The notes under the pieces were generated by a model. That model made no database searches and was not told the origin of the DNA. It saw only the letters and a list, made by a program, of their open reading frames with translations. DNA of 64,000 bases from Salinivenus lutea (GTDB lineage Bacteria > Bacteroidota > Rhodothermia > Rhodothermales > Salinibacteraceae): the NCBI GenBank assembly GCA_002894685.1, contig NCRC01000001.1:124001-188000 (forward strand). Direction: 5' to 3'. The translations under genes and the position numbers were made by a program. Below are positions 35,466-45,800 of this stretch, in pieces (position 1 is the first letter of the stretch; each line of letters opens with the position of its first letter).

Positions 35466-36977
35466 CTATTCGGCGGCTTGTCGACGGGCCTCCAGTTTCT
35501 CGCGGAGCACCTCCTGGATCACCTCCGGGTCCGGAGAGCCGTCAAAGGTCCGGCGCACCTGGCCGATAAAGAAGCCCAGCAGCCCGTCCTTGCCGTCCAG
35601 GTAGGTTTCCACCTGCTCGGGGTTGTCGTCCAACACCTCCTCCACCACGGGCACGATGGCGCCGCGGTCCGACACCTGAATCAGGTCGCGCTCGTCGGCA
35701 ATTTTTCCGGCGCTCGCCTCCGGCTGCTCCATCATCGCCTCAAAGATCTCCTGGGCACCGTTGGAGCTCACCTTGTCCTGCACCCGCAGGAAGGCCAGCT
35801 GGGCCAGGCGCTCCGGCTCGACGGGCAGATCGTCAATCTCGATCGACCGCTCGTTGAGCACGCGCAGCACCTCCGACATCACGAGGTTCGAGACCAGCTT
35901 GGCCTGCGCATCGGTGTCGCCCCCCTTTGTGCGCTTGAAAAGCTGGTCGAGGGCCGCCTCGAAGTAGTCGGCCACCGGGCGCTCCTCCGTGAGCACGCGG
36001 GCGTCGTACGGGGGAAGCCCCACCTCCTCGATGAACCGCCGGCGGCGCGCCCGGGGCAGTTCCGGAAGGTCGGCCCGCACCTCGTCGAGTTGGTCGTCGT
36101 CCACGACGACCTCCACCAGGTCGGGGTCGGGCATGTAGCGGTAGTCGTGCGCCTCTTCCTTCGAGCGCATGGGGCGGGTCGTCCCCGCGTCCGGGTCCCA
36201 CAGGAGCGTCTGCTGCGTCACGGAGTCTCCTCTCTCCAGGGCCGCCGTCTGGCGGGCGATTTCGTAGTCGAGCGCCTGCTCCACGTGGCGCATCGAGTTC
36301 ATGTTTTTCAGCTCAGTCCGGGTCCCGAACTGCTCCCGGCCCCGCGGTCGCACGCTGACGTTGGCGTCGCACCGAAGGGATCCCTCCTCCATGTTGCCGT
36401 CGCTAATGCCGAGGTAGCGGACCAGCTGCCGCAGCCGCTTCAAAAACAGGTACGCCTCGCGGGGCGAGCGGAGGTCCGGCTCCGTCACCAGTTCGAGGAG
36501 GGGCACACCACAGCGGTTGAAGTCGAGGCGGGTCTGGTCGGCGTCGTGGATCGACTTGCCGGCATCCTCCTCCATGTGGATGCGCGTCAGGCCAATTCGC
36601 TTCGACGCGGCCTCCGCCGGGTTGGCGTCCTCCTCTTCCTCCGGGTAGATTTCGACGAAGCCGTCGTAGCAAATCGGCGTGTCGTACTGCGAGATCTGAT
36701 ACCCCTTCGGCAGGTCCGGATAGAAGTAATGCTTGCGGGCGAAGACCGACCGGTCCGCAATTGAGCAGTGGGTGGCCAGCCCCAGCCGTAGGGCGTACGC
36801 GACCACCTTCTCGTTCAGGACCGGAAGCGTGCCGGGATGCCCCAGACTCACGGGATCCACCTGCGTGTTGGGGTCGGCCCCAAAGGCGGCGGCGTCGGGG
36901 CTGAAGATTTTGGCGTCCGTCTGGAGTTGAACGTGAACTTCGAGGCCGATGACCGGCTCGTACGTCTCGTGGGCCAT
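35466..36977 (-). CDS. gatB: Aspartyl/glutamyl-tRNA amidotransferase subunit B
   Basis: A 503-residue subunit of the GatCAB complex that converts misacylated Glu-tRNA-Gln (and Asp-tRNA-Asn where needed) to the amide form. The start is at MAHETYEPVIGLEVHVQLQT, and GRTELKNMNSMRHVEQALDYE-type motifs, EGSLRCDANVSVRP and the C-terminal YqeY-like domain ending GQVRRTFDGSPDPEVIQEVL are present. Since the window also encodes AsnRS, the complex probably serves Gln-tRNA formation. A leader reaching back to 37055 was rejected. The gatA and gatC genes are not visible in the window. Confidence 0.95.
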   Translation of the reverse strand: MAHETYEPVIGLEVHVQLQTDAKIFSPDAAAFGADPNTQVDPVSLGHPGTLPVLNEKVVAYALRLGLATHCSIADRSVFARKHYFYPDLPKGYQISQYDTPICYDGFVEIYPEEEEDANPAEAASKRIGLTRIHMEEDAGKSIHDADQTRLDFNRCGVPLLELVTEPDLRSPREAYLFLKRLRQLVRYLGISDGNMEEGSLRCDANVSVRPRGREQFGTRTELKNMNSMRHVEQALDYEIARQTAALERGDSVTQQTLLWDPDAGTTRPMRSKEEAHDYRYMPDPDLVEVVVDDDQLDEVRADLPELPRARRRRFIEEVGLPPYDARVLTEERPVADYFEAALDQLFKRTKGGDTDAQAKLVSNLVMSEVLRVLNERSIEIDDLPVEPERLAQLAFLRVQDKVSSNGAQEIFEAMMEQPEASAGKIADERDLIQVSDRGAIVPVVEEVLDDNPEQVETYLDGKDGLLGFFIGQVRRTFDGSPDPEVIQEVLREKLEARRQAAE

Positions 36978-37075
36978 AGAAACGGGATCGGGTGCGCAGC
37001 GTGACAGGACCGTGGCGAAGAGATTCCGGACGAAGGTACCCGGGGCGCCGGGCAAATGTTCGGCGCCGGTCCCGG

Positions 37076-38005
37076 CTACGACGCCTCCGCCGCGGCCCGA
37101 TCGGGCGGGGCGGCCTGGTCGTTGAGCGCCCAGTCGTAGGGCAGATACTCAACGGCGTAGTCCCCCTCCGCCAGGCGGGCGCCCACTGTGCCGTCGACGT
37201 ACGGGGCGAGGGCCCGCTGAAGGGCCTCCGGGGTGGGGCCAAAGTCGCCTCCGTACCATTTCAGGATGCGGGAAAGGGCAATCCGGTCGGGGCCCGCGGG
37301 AACGCGGTTTTTTGTCGAGTCGCGCAGGAAGGTGCGGGCCTGCGCGTCGAGTTGGGCGTCGAGGCGCGGCCCCGTGTACGGGGCGCGACGGAGCCGGGGA
37401 CAACTCGCCGCCGCGCACACCAGCGCAAAGTGAATGCGCGGCTCCTCGAAGCGCTCGCGGATAATCTCGTGCTCGATCTCGTCGAGCGTACGCATTGTAT
37501 CGGCCACCACGCCGACCTCCAGCTGAAACGGGCTGTTCTCCTTCGGCTCGGGCGGACCGGGCGTAATCGCCCAGATGTTCTGGACCGGGTAGTGGTCTAC
37601 AATCAGCTTGAGGGTGAGGGCATTGTAGGCGTTGATCCAGAGCGCGAGCCGTGCGTCCCGGGAGCGCCCCGCCACCTCCGCCGCGGCAAGCTGCTCGAGG
37701 TACGGGCGCAGCACATCGGCGCGATCCCGTTGAAGGCCGGCGTAGTCCACCGCCCCCGTGGTGTCGACGTAGCGCTGGAGCACCCGACGAAACGCCTCGT
37801 GGGGGCCCGCCGCGGGCGCCCCCGCCTCTCCGTCGACCAACTGGAGGGCGCGCTCAGGGGACGTCCCTGCGGTGGTGTCCGGCGCCGCCGGCCCCGACAT
37901 CGTCGTGTAGGCGGCCCACGACCAGCCCACGAGGCCGCCCACAAAGGCCAGGAGGACGACGGCCAGCCCCACGTACTGGCGCAACCGGGGATCGGAAGAG
38001 GACAC
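37076..38005 (-). CDS. DUF547 domain protein, membrane-anchored
   Basis: A 309-residue protein with an N-terminal hydrophobic helix (VGLAVVLLAFVGGLVGWSWAAY) and a DUF547 domain: LALWINAYNALTLKLIVDHYP, IWAITPGPP, DEIEHEIIRERFEEPRIHFALVCAAASCPRLR and a C-terminal ALSRILKWYGGDFG. The Asn, His and Cys conserved in these motifs suggest a papain-like or related active site, but no enzyme activity is established for the family. It is probably periplasmic. It lies upstream of gatB on the same strand, with about 100 bp between them. Confidence 0.85.
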   Translation of the reverse strand: MSSSDPRLRQYVGLAVVLLAFVGGLVGWSWAAYTTMSGPAAPDTTAGTSPERALQLVDGEAGAPAAGPHEAFRRVLQRYVDTTGAVDYAGLQRDRADVLRPYLEQLAAAEVAGRSRDARLALWINAYNALTLKLIVDHYPVQNIWAITPGPPEPKENSPFQLEVGVVADTMRTLDEIEHEIIRERFEEPRIHFALVCAAASCPRLRRAPYTGPRLDAQLDAQARTFLRDSTKNRVPAGPDRIALSRILKWYGGDFGPTPEALQRALAPYVDGTVGARLAEGDYAVEYLPYDWALNDQAAPPDRAAAEAS

Positions 38006-38166
38006 GGTGCCGAAGGCTTTACCAGGAAAACAGTGAACTCCTCCAACGGGCCAGCGGCATCCGTGCTCCGACGGGCCCGGCGCCAGGTGCGCCCCCCCGA
38101 CGAAGCAGCGTCTCGCCCTCCCGTCCGTCCTTCTTTTCTTTCACGCTGGAGGAGAGTTCTCCCGGA

Positions 38167-39834
38167 CTACAGGGCGTAGATTCGTCCCTCGTACGGCTGT
38201 AGGGGGGCCGTCGGCTCGGCCTCGGCATGCGTGCCAAGCAGAAACGTCGGGGCCGTGCCCGTAAAGGCTTCCGGGGCCGGGACGGATGTGGTCGTGTCGG
38301 AGAAGTTGAGGGCGACGAGGACCTCCGCGTCCCCAAGCACGCGACGGTAGGCATACACGGAGCGATGATCGGGCGCCATCAGTTCGTAGTCCCCGTACAC
38401 GAGTACGTCGTGCTCGTGGCGTAGGGTGATGAGGCGGCGGTAATAGTGAAGCACCGAGTCGGGGTCGGCCCGCTCGTCGTCCACATTCACCGTTTCGTGG
38501 TTCGGGTTCACCAGGAGCCAGGGCGTGCCGTCGGTAAAACCGGCCTCCGGGCCGTCGGTCCATTGCATCGGCGTCCTTGCATTGTCGCGCCCGAGGGCCC
38601 GGTGTTGCTCCAGGAGCGTCTCGCGGTCGGCCCCCGCGGCCACGCGTTCCTGCACGTCGTTGATGGTCTCGACATCGCGGAAGTCCTCGAGAGACTCGAA
38701 CGGCGCATTCGTCATCCCGATCTCGTCGCCCTGGTAAACGTAGGGCGTGCCGCGGAGGGTGAGCAGGAGTGTGGCGAGCAGTTTGGCCGAGCGCCGCCGG
38801 TACGCCGGTCGGTCGTCGCCGAAGTACGACACGGCCCGCGGCAGGTCGTGATTGCCCAGAAAGACGCTGGGCCACGCCTCGTCCCCGAACGCCTCGTCCC
38901 ACCTCGTGAGGGCGGCCTTCAGTTCGGGCAGCGACCAGTCGCGGGGCTCGTGGCGGTCGTCGTCCCCCCGCCCAATCTCCACGTGATCAAACTGGAAGAA
39001 GGACTGGAGCGCACGGTCGTCGTCGCCGGCGTAGTCGCTCACCTGATCGGAGCCAATGGCGTAGCCCTCCCCCACCGTCATCACGTCGTAGTCCGACAGC
39101 ACCCGATCGTACATCTCGCCGAGGTACTCGTGAATGCGCGGGCCGTGGGCGTAGTGGTCGTGCAGTGAGCCCGCCGCGGGATCGTCCAGGTCCTCGAACG
39201 GCGGTTTTGAGAGCAGAGGAATGACGTCCATTCGGAAGCCGTCCACGCCCTTGTCGAGCCAGAACCGCATCATCTCAAAGACGGCGGCGCGCACCTCGGG
39301 GTTGGACCAGTTGAGATCGGGCTGGGTCTCATCAAAGAGGTGGAGGTAGTACCTCCCCGTCGCCTCGTCGAAGGTCCAGGCCGAGCCGCTAAAGAACGAG
39401 CGCCAGTTGGTCGGCGGGCCGCCGTCGTCGGCGGGGGGGCGCCAATGGTAATAGTCGCGGTACGGATTTTCGCGTGACTGCCGCGACCGGCGAAACCACC
39501 GGTGCTCACTGGAGGTGTGGTTCACCACGAGATCCATCATGAGCCGAATCCCGCGGTCGTGCAGGCCCGCCAGCATCTCGTCGAAGTCGGCCATCGTGCC
39601 GAACATGGGGTTGATGGCCCGGTAGTCGCGGATGTCGTACCCGTTGTCGTGCATCGGCGAGTCGTAGACCGGACTCAGCCACACCACGTCCACGCCCAGC
39701 TCGGCCAGGTAGTCAAGCTTTTCCGTGATGCCCGGCAGGTCCCCGTTGCCGTCTCCGGTGGTGTCGTTGAAGCTGCGGGGGTAGATCTGGTAGACCACTG
39801 CTTCTTTCCACCAGCGGCGATCGAGGTCGGACAT
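38167..39834 (-). CDS. GH13 alpha-glucosidase (oligo-1,6-glucosidase type)
   Basis: A 555-residue cytoplasmic glycoside hydrolase with the usual (beta/alpha)8 motifs. DLVVNHTS lies in region I, the nucleophile is D203 in GFRMDVI, the acid/base is E256 in VMTVGEGYA and D330 is in FLGNHDLPR, where the family normally shows HD. The calcium-type loop is DTTGDGNGDLPG. Such enzymes release glucose from short alpha-glucans, isomaltose or sucrose. The gene follows the SDR gene by 36 bp, so both could be read from the transcript that starts with the TPP riboswitch. A link to thiamin is not obvious from the enzyme. Confidence 0.9.
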   Translation of the reverse strand: MSDLDRRWWKEAVVYQIYPRSFNDTTGDGNGDLPGITEKLDYLAELGVDVVWLSPVYDSPMHDNGYDIRDYRAINPMFGTMADFDEMLAGLHDRGIRLMMDLVVNHTSSEHRWFRRSRQSRENPYRDYYHWRPPADDGGPPTNWRSFFSGSAWTFDEATGRYYLHLFDETQPDLNWSNPEVRAAVFEMMRFWLDKGVDGFRMDVIPLLSKPPFEDLDDPAAGSLHDHYAHGPRIHEYLGEMYDRVLSDYDVMTVGEGYAIGSDQVSDYAGDDDRALQSFFQFDHVEIGRGDDDRHEPRDWSLPELKAALTRWDEAFGDEAWPSVFLGNHDLPRAVSYFGDDRPAYRRRSAKLLATLLLTLRGTPYVYQGDEIGMTNAPFESLEDFRDVETINDVQERVAAGADRETLLEQHRALGRDNARTPMQWTDGPEAGFTDGTPWLLVNPNHETVNVDDERADPDSVLHYYRRLITLRHEHDVLVYGDYELMAPDHRSVYAYRRVLGDAEVLVALNFSDTTTSVPAPEAFTGTAPTFLLGTHAEAEPTAPLQPYEGRIYAL

Positions 39835-39870
39835 GGAATCTTGGATCTAGATGAGACTTGACGGGCGGGG

Positions 39871-40647
39871 CTACGACATGACGAGCCCGCCATCGACGAT
39901 CAAATTTTGGCCGGTCACGGCGCGGGCCCAGGGCGAGGCCAGCATCAGGATGGCGTCGGCCACCTCCGCGGGGGTCGTGACCCGGCCGCGGGGCGTGTTC
40001 TGCGCGATGAGGTCGAACACCTCGTCGGGCGTGGCGGCACTGGCGTCGGTGGTGTCCAGGAGGCCCCCGGACACCATGTTGACGGTGATGTTTTTCTCTC
40101 CCAGCTCGCTCGCCATGTTGCGCACGAAGCCGAGGAGGGCGGCCTTGCTCGTCGTATACTCGTGGTACGGCACCACCGGATCCTGGACGAGGTTCGAGCC
40201 GACGCCAACGAAGCGGCCCTCGCCCGCCGCCTCCATGCCCGGCAGGGCGGCCTGCAGCAGGTGGAGCGCCCCCTGCACCGAGCCGTCGAGCTGCGTCTGA
40301 TAGTCGCTCCAGTCAACCTCGTCGGCCTCCGGCCGGCCGGCAGGGTCGAATTGGAAGTCCACGAGCGCGTTGTGGATGACGGTGGTGACGGGGGCACCAA
40401 AGTGGTCCGCCGCCGCGTCGACCATGTTGTGGACGGCCTCGCGGTCGCGGACGTCGGCCTGCAGGGGGAGCGCCTCTCCGGGACCGGTGTCGGCAATGGC
40501 GTCGGCCACCTCGCGGGCGGCCGCCTCGCTCTGATAGTAATTCACGACGACGCGGGCGCCTTCGCGGCCGAAGGCGCGGGCGGTGGCGGCCCCGAGGCCC
40601 CGGCTGGCGCCGGACACAAGGACGAGTTGTTCGTTGAGGGACTGCAT
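39871..40647 (-). CDS. Short-chain dehydrogenase/reductase (FabG-like)
   Basis: A 258-residue SDR. The cofactor loop is SGASRGLGAA (12-21), catalytic Ser151 is in VGVGSNL, and Tyr164/Lys168 form the YTTSK pair. The usual NNAG is changed to VIHNALV. The ending GQNLIVDGGLVMS is family-typical. The substrate is unknown; FabG-type annotation is only by similarity. It starts 69 nt after the TPP riboswitch aptamer and would be its first target. The enzyme itself has no known TPP dependence. It is followed by the GH13 gene. Confidence 0.86.
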   Translation of the reverse strand: MQSLNEQLVLVSGASRGLGAATARAFGREGARVVVNYYQSEAAAREVADAIADTGPGEALPLQADVRDREAVHNMVDAAADHFGAPVTTVIHNALVDFQFDPAGRPEADEVDWSDYQTQLDGSVQGALHLLQAALPGMEAAGEGRFVGVGSNLVQDPVVPYHEYTTSKAALLGFVRNMASELGEKNITVNMVSGGLLDTTDASAATPDEVFDLIAQNTPRGRVTTPAEVADAILMLASPWARAVTGQNLIVDGGLVMS

Positions 40648-40715
40648 GGGGTGGGTAGGCTTCTATCGGGAGATCACGAACGAAGCCGGAGGGCCACCAG
40701 ACAGCCCTGCGTGCG

Positions 40716-40800
40716 AGCTTCCCTGCGCCGGTGCAAACCGGATCAGGTTCGAGGGGTGTGGTCTCAGCCACGGCCGACGCCGCCAGCGGCACCCCCAGCT
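40716..40800 (-). ncRNA. TPP riboswitch (THI element)
   Basis: Read on the minus strand the aptamer shows all the landmark stretches: GGGGGTGCC (40788-40796), GGCTGAGA (40762-40769), CCTGATCCGG (40738-40747, canonical CTGATCTGG with one change) and GCGCAGGGAAGC (40717-40728). AGCT arms at each end give P1. It starts about 30 nt after the MATE exporter stop and ends 69 nt before the SDR ATG. A weak hairpin AGGGC/GCCCT lies between, with no clear T-run, so repression may be at translation. It is the only THI element I find, and the thi operon at 46-50 kb does not have it. Confidence 0.93.
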
Positions 40801-40832
40801 TCTCCGTACAGGGTAGGCGACGGCGGGGGAAG

Positions 40833-42299
40833 TTACAACGAGGAATCCGGGGTCCCCCTCGGCTCCCGCACCGCCGAGGCCTCGACCTCCTCCGAGGATG
40901 TGCCATTGTCGGGCACGCCGGCCCGCTCCCGCACCGCCCGTTCCACCTGGCGATGGAAGCGCGCCACCAGAAGCACCGCGGCCGCGGCTAGGCCCAGCAC
41001 CAGGCCCCACCACAGCGCCTCGGGCCCGCCCCCACCGCGCACGCCCCACAGGTAGCCCGTGACGAGGCCGATGCCCCAGTACGTCAGCACGGCAATGCCC
41101 ATTGGCACCCGCGTGTCCTTGAGGCCCTGCAGCGCCCCGTGGGCCGCCACCTGCACACCGTCGAACAACTGAAAGACGGCCGCCACCGACAGGAGCTGCA
41201 CGGCCAGGGCGACAACCGGGGCGTTGTCGGCCACGGAGAGATCGAGGTACAACCCGACAATCGGACGGGGGAGCGTCCAGAACAGCACGGCGGCCCCGAG
41301 CATAAAGAGCGTCGCGAGTCCCATCGCCACCCCACCGGCGCGGCGCGCCCCGGCCTCGTCCCGCCGGCCCGCCGCCTGCCCCACCCGCACCGTCCCCGCC
41401 ATCCCGATGCCCAGCGGCACCATAAACGTGAACGCCGCGCACTGCAGCGCCACCTGGTGGGCCGCCAGGGCGGTCGTGCCCAGCGTGCCCATCATCACCG
41501 TCGTGACCATAAACAGGCTGGACTCCACGCCCCGCGAGGCCCCCATCGGGGCGCCGATGTACACGAGTTCCCGCAGGTACGTCGGGTCCGGCTCGCGGAG
41601 GCGCGTAAAGACCTCGTGGTCCGAAAACGGCGCGGTGCGGTGCACAAAGAGGGCAAGCATCAAAAACAGCGACGAAAACACGATCGTGCTGGCCCATCCG
41701 GTGCCCGCCAGCCCGAGGGCCGGGAGCCCCCAGTGGCCAAACATGAGAAGTTCGTTCGCGCCAATGTTCAGCCCCACCCCAATGAACGCGATCACCGTCA
41801 CCGGCAGGGGGCGAGACAGCCCCTCCACAAAACTCCGAAGGGCCGCAAAGCCCAGAAACGGCAGGATGCCCCACCGGATCGCCCGTAGGTAGGCCATGGC
41901 GCCCTCTCGGGCCACCGCCTCCTGCCCCGTCCACCGAAGCACCGGCTCCAAGCTACTGAGCAGCCCCAGAATGACGAGGCCCAGCCCCAGGGCGAGCCAG
42001 AGGCCCTGCCGCACGCTGCGCCCCACCGCTCCCTCCTGCTCCGCCCCCACGGCCTGCGACACCATCGGTCCCACGGCCCGCACCATGCCCATGCCCATGA
42101 TGGCGAAGAAGAAAAAGGCGGTGTGCCCCAGCGCCACCCCGGCCAGCGCGTCCGGCCCCAGCTGCCCAACCATCACCGTGTCCACGAAGCTCATGGAGAT
42201 GTGCGCCAACTGGGCCGCCACCACGGGCCCCGCCAACCGAAGGGTGGCCCCCAGCTCACGGCGCAGCGCAGGAAACGACACAGAGCCCCAGACGGACAC
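40833..42299 (-). CDS. MATE-family multidrug/sodium antiporter
   Basis: A 488-residue membrane protein of the NorM group with twelve predicted TM helices in two halves. Each half has family stretches: LAGPVVAAQLAHISMSFVDT early and IGAPMGASRGVESSLFMVTT in the middle. GTLGTTALAAHQVALQ is typical of the second half. It exports cationic organic compounds in exchange for sodium or protons. The C-terminal 40 residues are an acidic Ser/Glu tail. It lies directly upstream of the TPP riboswitch on the same strand, so readthrough from here could feed the riboswitch. Confidence 0.93.
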   Translation of the reverse strand: MSVWGSVSFPALRRELGATLRLAGPVVAAQLAHISMSFVDTVMVGQLGPDALAGVALGHTAFFFFAIMGMGMVRAVGPMVSQAVGAEQEGAVGRSVRQGLWLALGLGLVILGLLSSLEPVLRWTGQEAVAREGAMAYLRAIRWGILPFLGFAALRSFVEGLSRPLPVTVIAFIGVGLNIGANELLMFGHWGLPALGLAGTGWASTIVFSSLFLMLALFVHRTAPFSDHEVFTRLREPDPTYLRELVYIGAPMGASRGVESSLFMVTTVMMGTLGTTALAAHQVALQCAAFTFMVPLGIGMAGTVRVGQAAGRRDEAGARRAGGVAMGLATLFMLGAAVLFWTLPRPIVGLYLDLSVADNAPVVALAVQLLSVAAVFQLFDGVQVAAHGALQGLKDTRVPMGIAVLTYWGIGLVTGYLWGVRGGGGPEALWWGLVLGLAAAAVLLVARFHRQVERAVRERAGVPDNGTSSEEVEASAVREPRGTPDSSL

Positions 42300-42874
42300 G
42301 GACAGAAGACGGTTGAATGAGTTGGCACGCGGGCATCCCCAACGTACCGACCAGACCCGCGTTCGCCCGCCCTGCGGGATTCGCCCGGAATCATGACGAA
42401 TACGTCATCATCTCTCCGAGCGTCTAGTCGCCCAGCGCCCGGAGCGTGTCCGGCGGGGTGTAGAGGGGCGACAGCGAGAACAATCGGCCAAAACGGTCGC
42501 CGTCCTCGTGGGTGTGCCCGTAGTGACAGAACGCGTGCATGCCGTCGAGCTCATTCATGCCATGATGGGCCATGGGCAATCCCCTCGTGGTCGTAATCGG
42601 AGAGCAGTGGAGAGGACCACCCCGTCCATCCCCCGACCGGAACGGTGCCGCCTGAGCCCGATCGCTCCGGAAAAAACAGCCGAGGGCCGGAGGACGACGA
42701 AGCGGAATTCACAATTTGTGCACTAAATGCCAAAAGGTCAACTCTATCTTCACAATTGCGCCCTCAATTCCGCAAATGCCCTGCCCCTCATGAAAATGCC
42801 TCGGCCGGTTGACGCAGTGCCCACGCAGTGAGACTTTGAGGGCGACGCCATCTTTTCGGAAGCCCTTCTGCCTC
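42300..42874. other. Intergenic region before the tricorn-type protease
   Basis: About 575 bp containing one small minus-strand ORF (42424-42573). The remainder includes an AT-rich block near 42705-42790, which probably carries the promoter of the protease gene. I see no RNA gene or repeat. Confidence 0.5.
42424..42573 (-). CDS. 49-residue orphan ORF, possibly a remnant of a haem-peroxidase-like gene
   Basis: The frame reads MAHHGMNELDGMHAFCHYG and then HTHEDGDRFGRLFSLSPLY before ending in an ALGD stop. GAGGGG sits 8 nt before the ATG, a better ribosome-binding site than most genes here have. The His-rich start and the GRFGRLF...PLY pattern recall, from memory, the extreme N-terminus of bacterial animal-type haem peroxidases. 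The frame stops where such proteins would continue, and I see no continuation downstream in any frame. It may be a decayed gene or a genuine small His-rich metal-binding protein. Confidence 0.4.
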   Translation of the reverse strand: MAHHGMNELDGMHAFCHYGHTHEDGDRFGRLFSLSPLYTPPDTLRALGD

Positions 42875-45800
42875 ATGCCCTCTGTCCTCCGCCCCGCGGC
42901 CGTCTTCGTAGCCGCCCTTCTGCTCGCCCTTCCCGTGCAGGCCCAAGACGACACCCGTCTCCTCCGCGAGCCGACCGTCCAAAACAACACCATCGTGTTT
43001 GCCTACGCGAACGACCTGTGGGTCGTAGGCACGGACGGGGGCGACGCCGAGCGCCTCACCAGCTTCCCCGGCACGGAGACACAGCCCCACCTCTCGCCCG
43101 ATGGGGAGCGCGTCGCCTTTACTGGCGAGTACGACGGCGACACCGACGTCTTCGTCGTGCCCGTGGAGGGCGGGCAGCCGACCCGCGTCACGCACCACCC
43201 CAGCGCCGATCACGTGCGGGGCTGGACGCCCGACGGGGAGATTCTCTTCATGTCGCGCCGGCAGGGCGGCCCTCGCCTCAAGCCGCAGCTGTGGACGGTC
43301 GACCCCGAGGCGGGCGGGCGGCCGCAGCGCGTATCGGTTCCCCGGGCCTACACCGGCACCGTGGCGGACGACGGGCAGCGCCTCGCCTACGAGCTCGTCG
43401 ACCCCTGGGACCCGGAGTGGCGCAACTACCGCGGCGGGCAGGCCCAGCCCATCCGCATCCTCAACCTGGAGACGATGGACCTGGAGAAGGTGCCCTGGGA
43501 AGGCGAACGCCACAAGAACCCCGTGTGGCTGGGCGACACCGTCTACTTCCTCTCCGAGCGCGACCGGGCGATGAACGTGTGGGCCTACGACACCGCCGCC
43601 GACTCGCTCCGACAGGTCACCTCTCACGACACCTACGACGTGAAGGGCCTCGCGGCGGGCGACGGCACCGTTGTGTACGAGCAGGCCGGCTACCTCCACC
43701 GCCACGACCCCGCCACGGGCCAGACGCAGCGGCTCTCGATCCACGTTCGCGGCGACCTGCCCTGGACCCGCCCCGACTGGAAAGACGTGGGGGACCAGAT
43801 CCGAACCGCCGGCCTCTCCCCCACCGGCGAGCGGGCGGTGTTTGAGGCCCGCGGCGAGGTCTTCACCGTGCCCACCGAGCACGGCGACGTGCGCAACCTC
43901 ACCGAGAGCGCCGGCGCGGCCGACCGGAGCCCCGCCTGGTCGCCGGACGGTCAGCAGGTGGCCTGGGTCTCGGACGCCTCCGGCGAGTACCAGCTGTTCG
44001 TGGGCGATCAGAAGGGCCTCACCTCCCCCGAACGCTACGACCTCCCCGGCCCCACCTTCTACTACGACCTGCAGTGGAGCCCGGACGGCTCGCACGTCCT
44101 CTTTACCGATGCGGACCGGTCGCTCTGGACCCTTGACCTGGACACCGGCGACACGACGAGGGTCGACACCGACCCGTACGCCACGCCGCAGCGAACCATC
44201 GACCCGACCTGGTCCCCCGACGGCGAATGGATCGCCTACACCGTTCGGCAGGACAACCTGCACTACGCCGTCAGGCTCTACTCCGTGGAGACCGGCAACA
44301 CCCTGCAGGGGGCCACCGACCTCGTGGAAACGCGCCACCCCACCTGGGGCGCGGATGGCGACTACCTCTACTTTCTCGGGACCACCAACCTGGGCCTCAA
44401 TACCGGCTGGCTCGACATGAGCAGCTACGGGCGCCCGGCCACCTACGGCCTCTACGCGGCCGTGCTCTCGGACGACGGCCAATCGCCCCTCCTCCCCCGA
44501 AGCGATGAGGCCCCTACCGAGGAGGCCGACGACGAGGCGAAGGCCTCCGAGGCTGAAACCGACGCCGAATCCAGTGCGGGCGTCTCCGTCGACATCGATC
44601 GGGACAACCTTTCGGACCGCATCGTGTCCCTCGGCGAGCCGAAGCGCATCTACAGCCAGCTTCAGGCCGGCCCCTCGGGCACCCTCTTCTACGTGGAGCA
44701 GCCGCAGGGCGATGGCGCGCCCGTGCTCAAGAAGTACTCGTTCGAGGAGCGGGAAAGCATGCCGTTCATGGAAGGCGTCCAGCAGTTCACACTGTCGCAC
44801 GACCGGAATCAGCTTCTGTACCAGGCCGGCGGCACCTGGGGCGTTGTGCCCACGAGCGGCAGCCCCTCCGTGGGCGATGGGGCACTGGAGCTGGACCTGG
44901 AAACGCGCATCACGCCGCCCGAGGAGTGGGCGCAAATCTACCGCGAAGCGTGGCGCTTCCAGCGCGACTACTTCTACGTCGAGAACCTGCACGGGGCCGA
45001 CTGGCCCACCGTCTACGAGCGCTACGAGCCGTGGCTCGATCACGCCCAGCACCGCGAAGACCTGAACTACGTCCTCGACGTGCTCGGGGGCGAGGTCTCC
45101 GTGGGACACTCTTACACCGGCGGGGGCGACATGCCGGAGACCGATGAGGTCTCCGTGGGCCTGCTCGGCGCCGACCTGCGGGCCAACCAGGGCTACTACC
45201 GATTCGCCCGCATCTACGAGGGCGAGCCGTGGACCGACGCGGCCGGGCCCCTCGCCGCCCCCGGCGTCGACGTGAGCACGGGCGACTACCTGATTGCCGT
45301 GAACGGGACGGAGGTGACGTCCGACATGAACCCGTACGCGCCCTTCGAGGAAACGGCCGGGGAACAGGTCATACTGACCGTTAACGACGAGCCGACCGCC
45401 GAGGGCGCCCGCGAGGTCACCGTGGTGCCCACCGACAGCGAGGCGGAGCTCCGGCGCATCGCGTGGATCGAGCACAACCGTGAGGTCGTCGACTCCCTCT
45501 CCGACGGCCGGCTCGGCTACGTCTACATCCCGGACACGGGCGGGGGCGGGTACGAGCGCTTCACCCGCAACTACTTCTCCCAGCAGGACAAGGAGGGGAT
45601 GATCATCGACGAGCGCTACAACGGCGGCGGCTCGGCGGCCGACTACATGGTAAACGTGATGAGCCGTCAACTCCACGGGTACTTCAGCAACCCCGTGGGC
45701 GACAAGACGCCGTTCACCTCGCCCGGCGCCGGCGTGTGGGGGCCCAAGGTCATGATTATCAATGAGATGGCGGGCTCCGGCGGCGACTACCTGCCGTACC

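Noticed and set aside
34236-36764. 842-codon plus-strand open frame across gatB and the lipoprotein gene
   Set aside because: Antisense to gatB; no domain signature and an Arg/His/Gly-rich composition typical of shadow frames.
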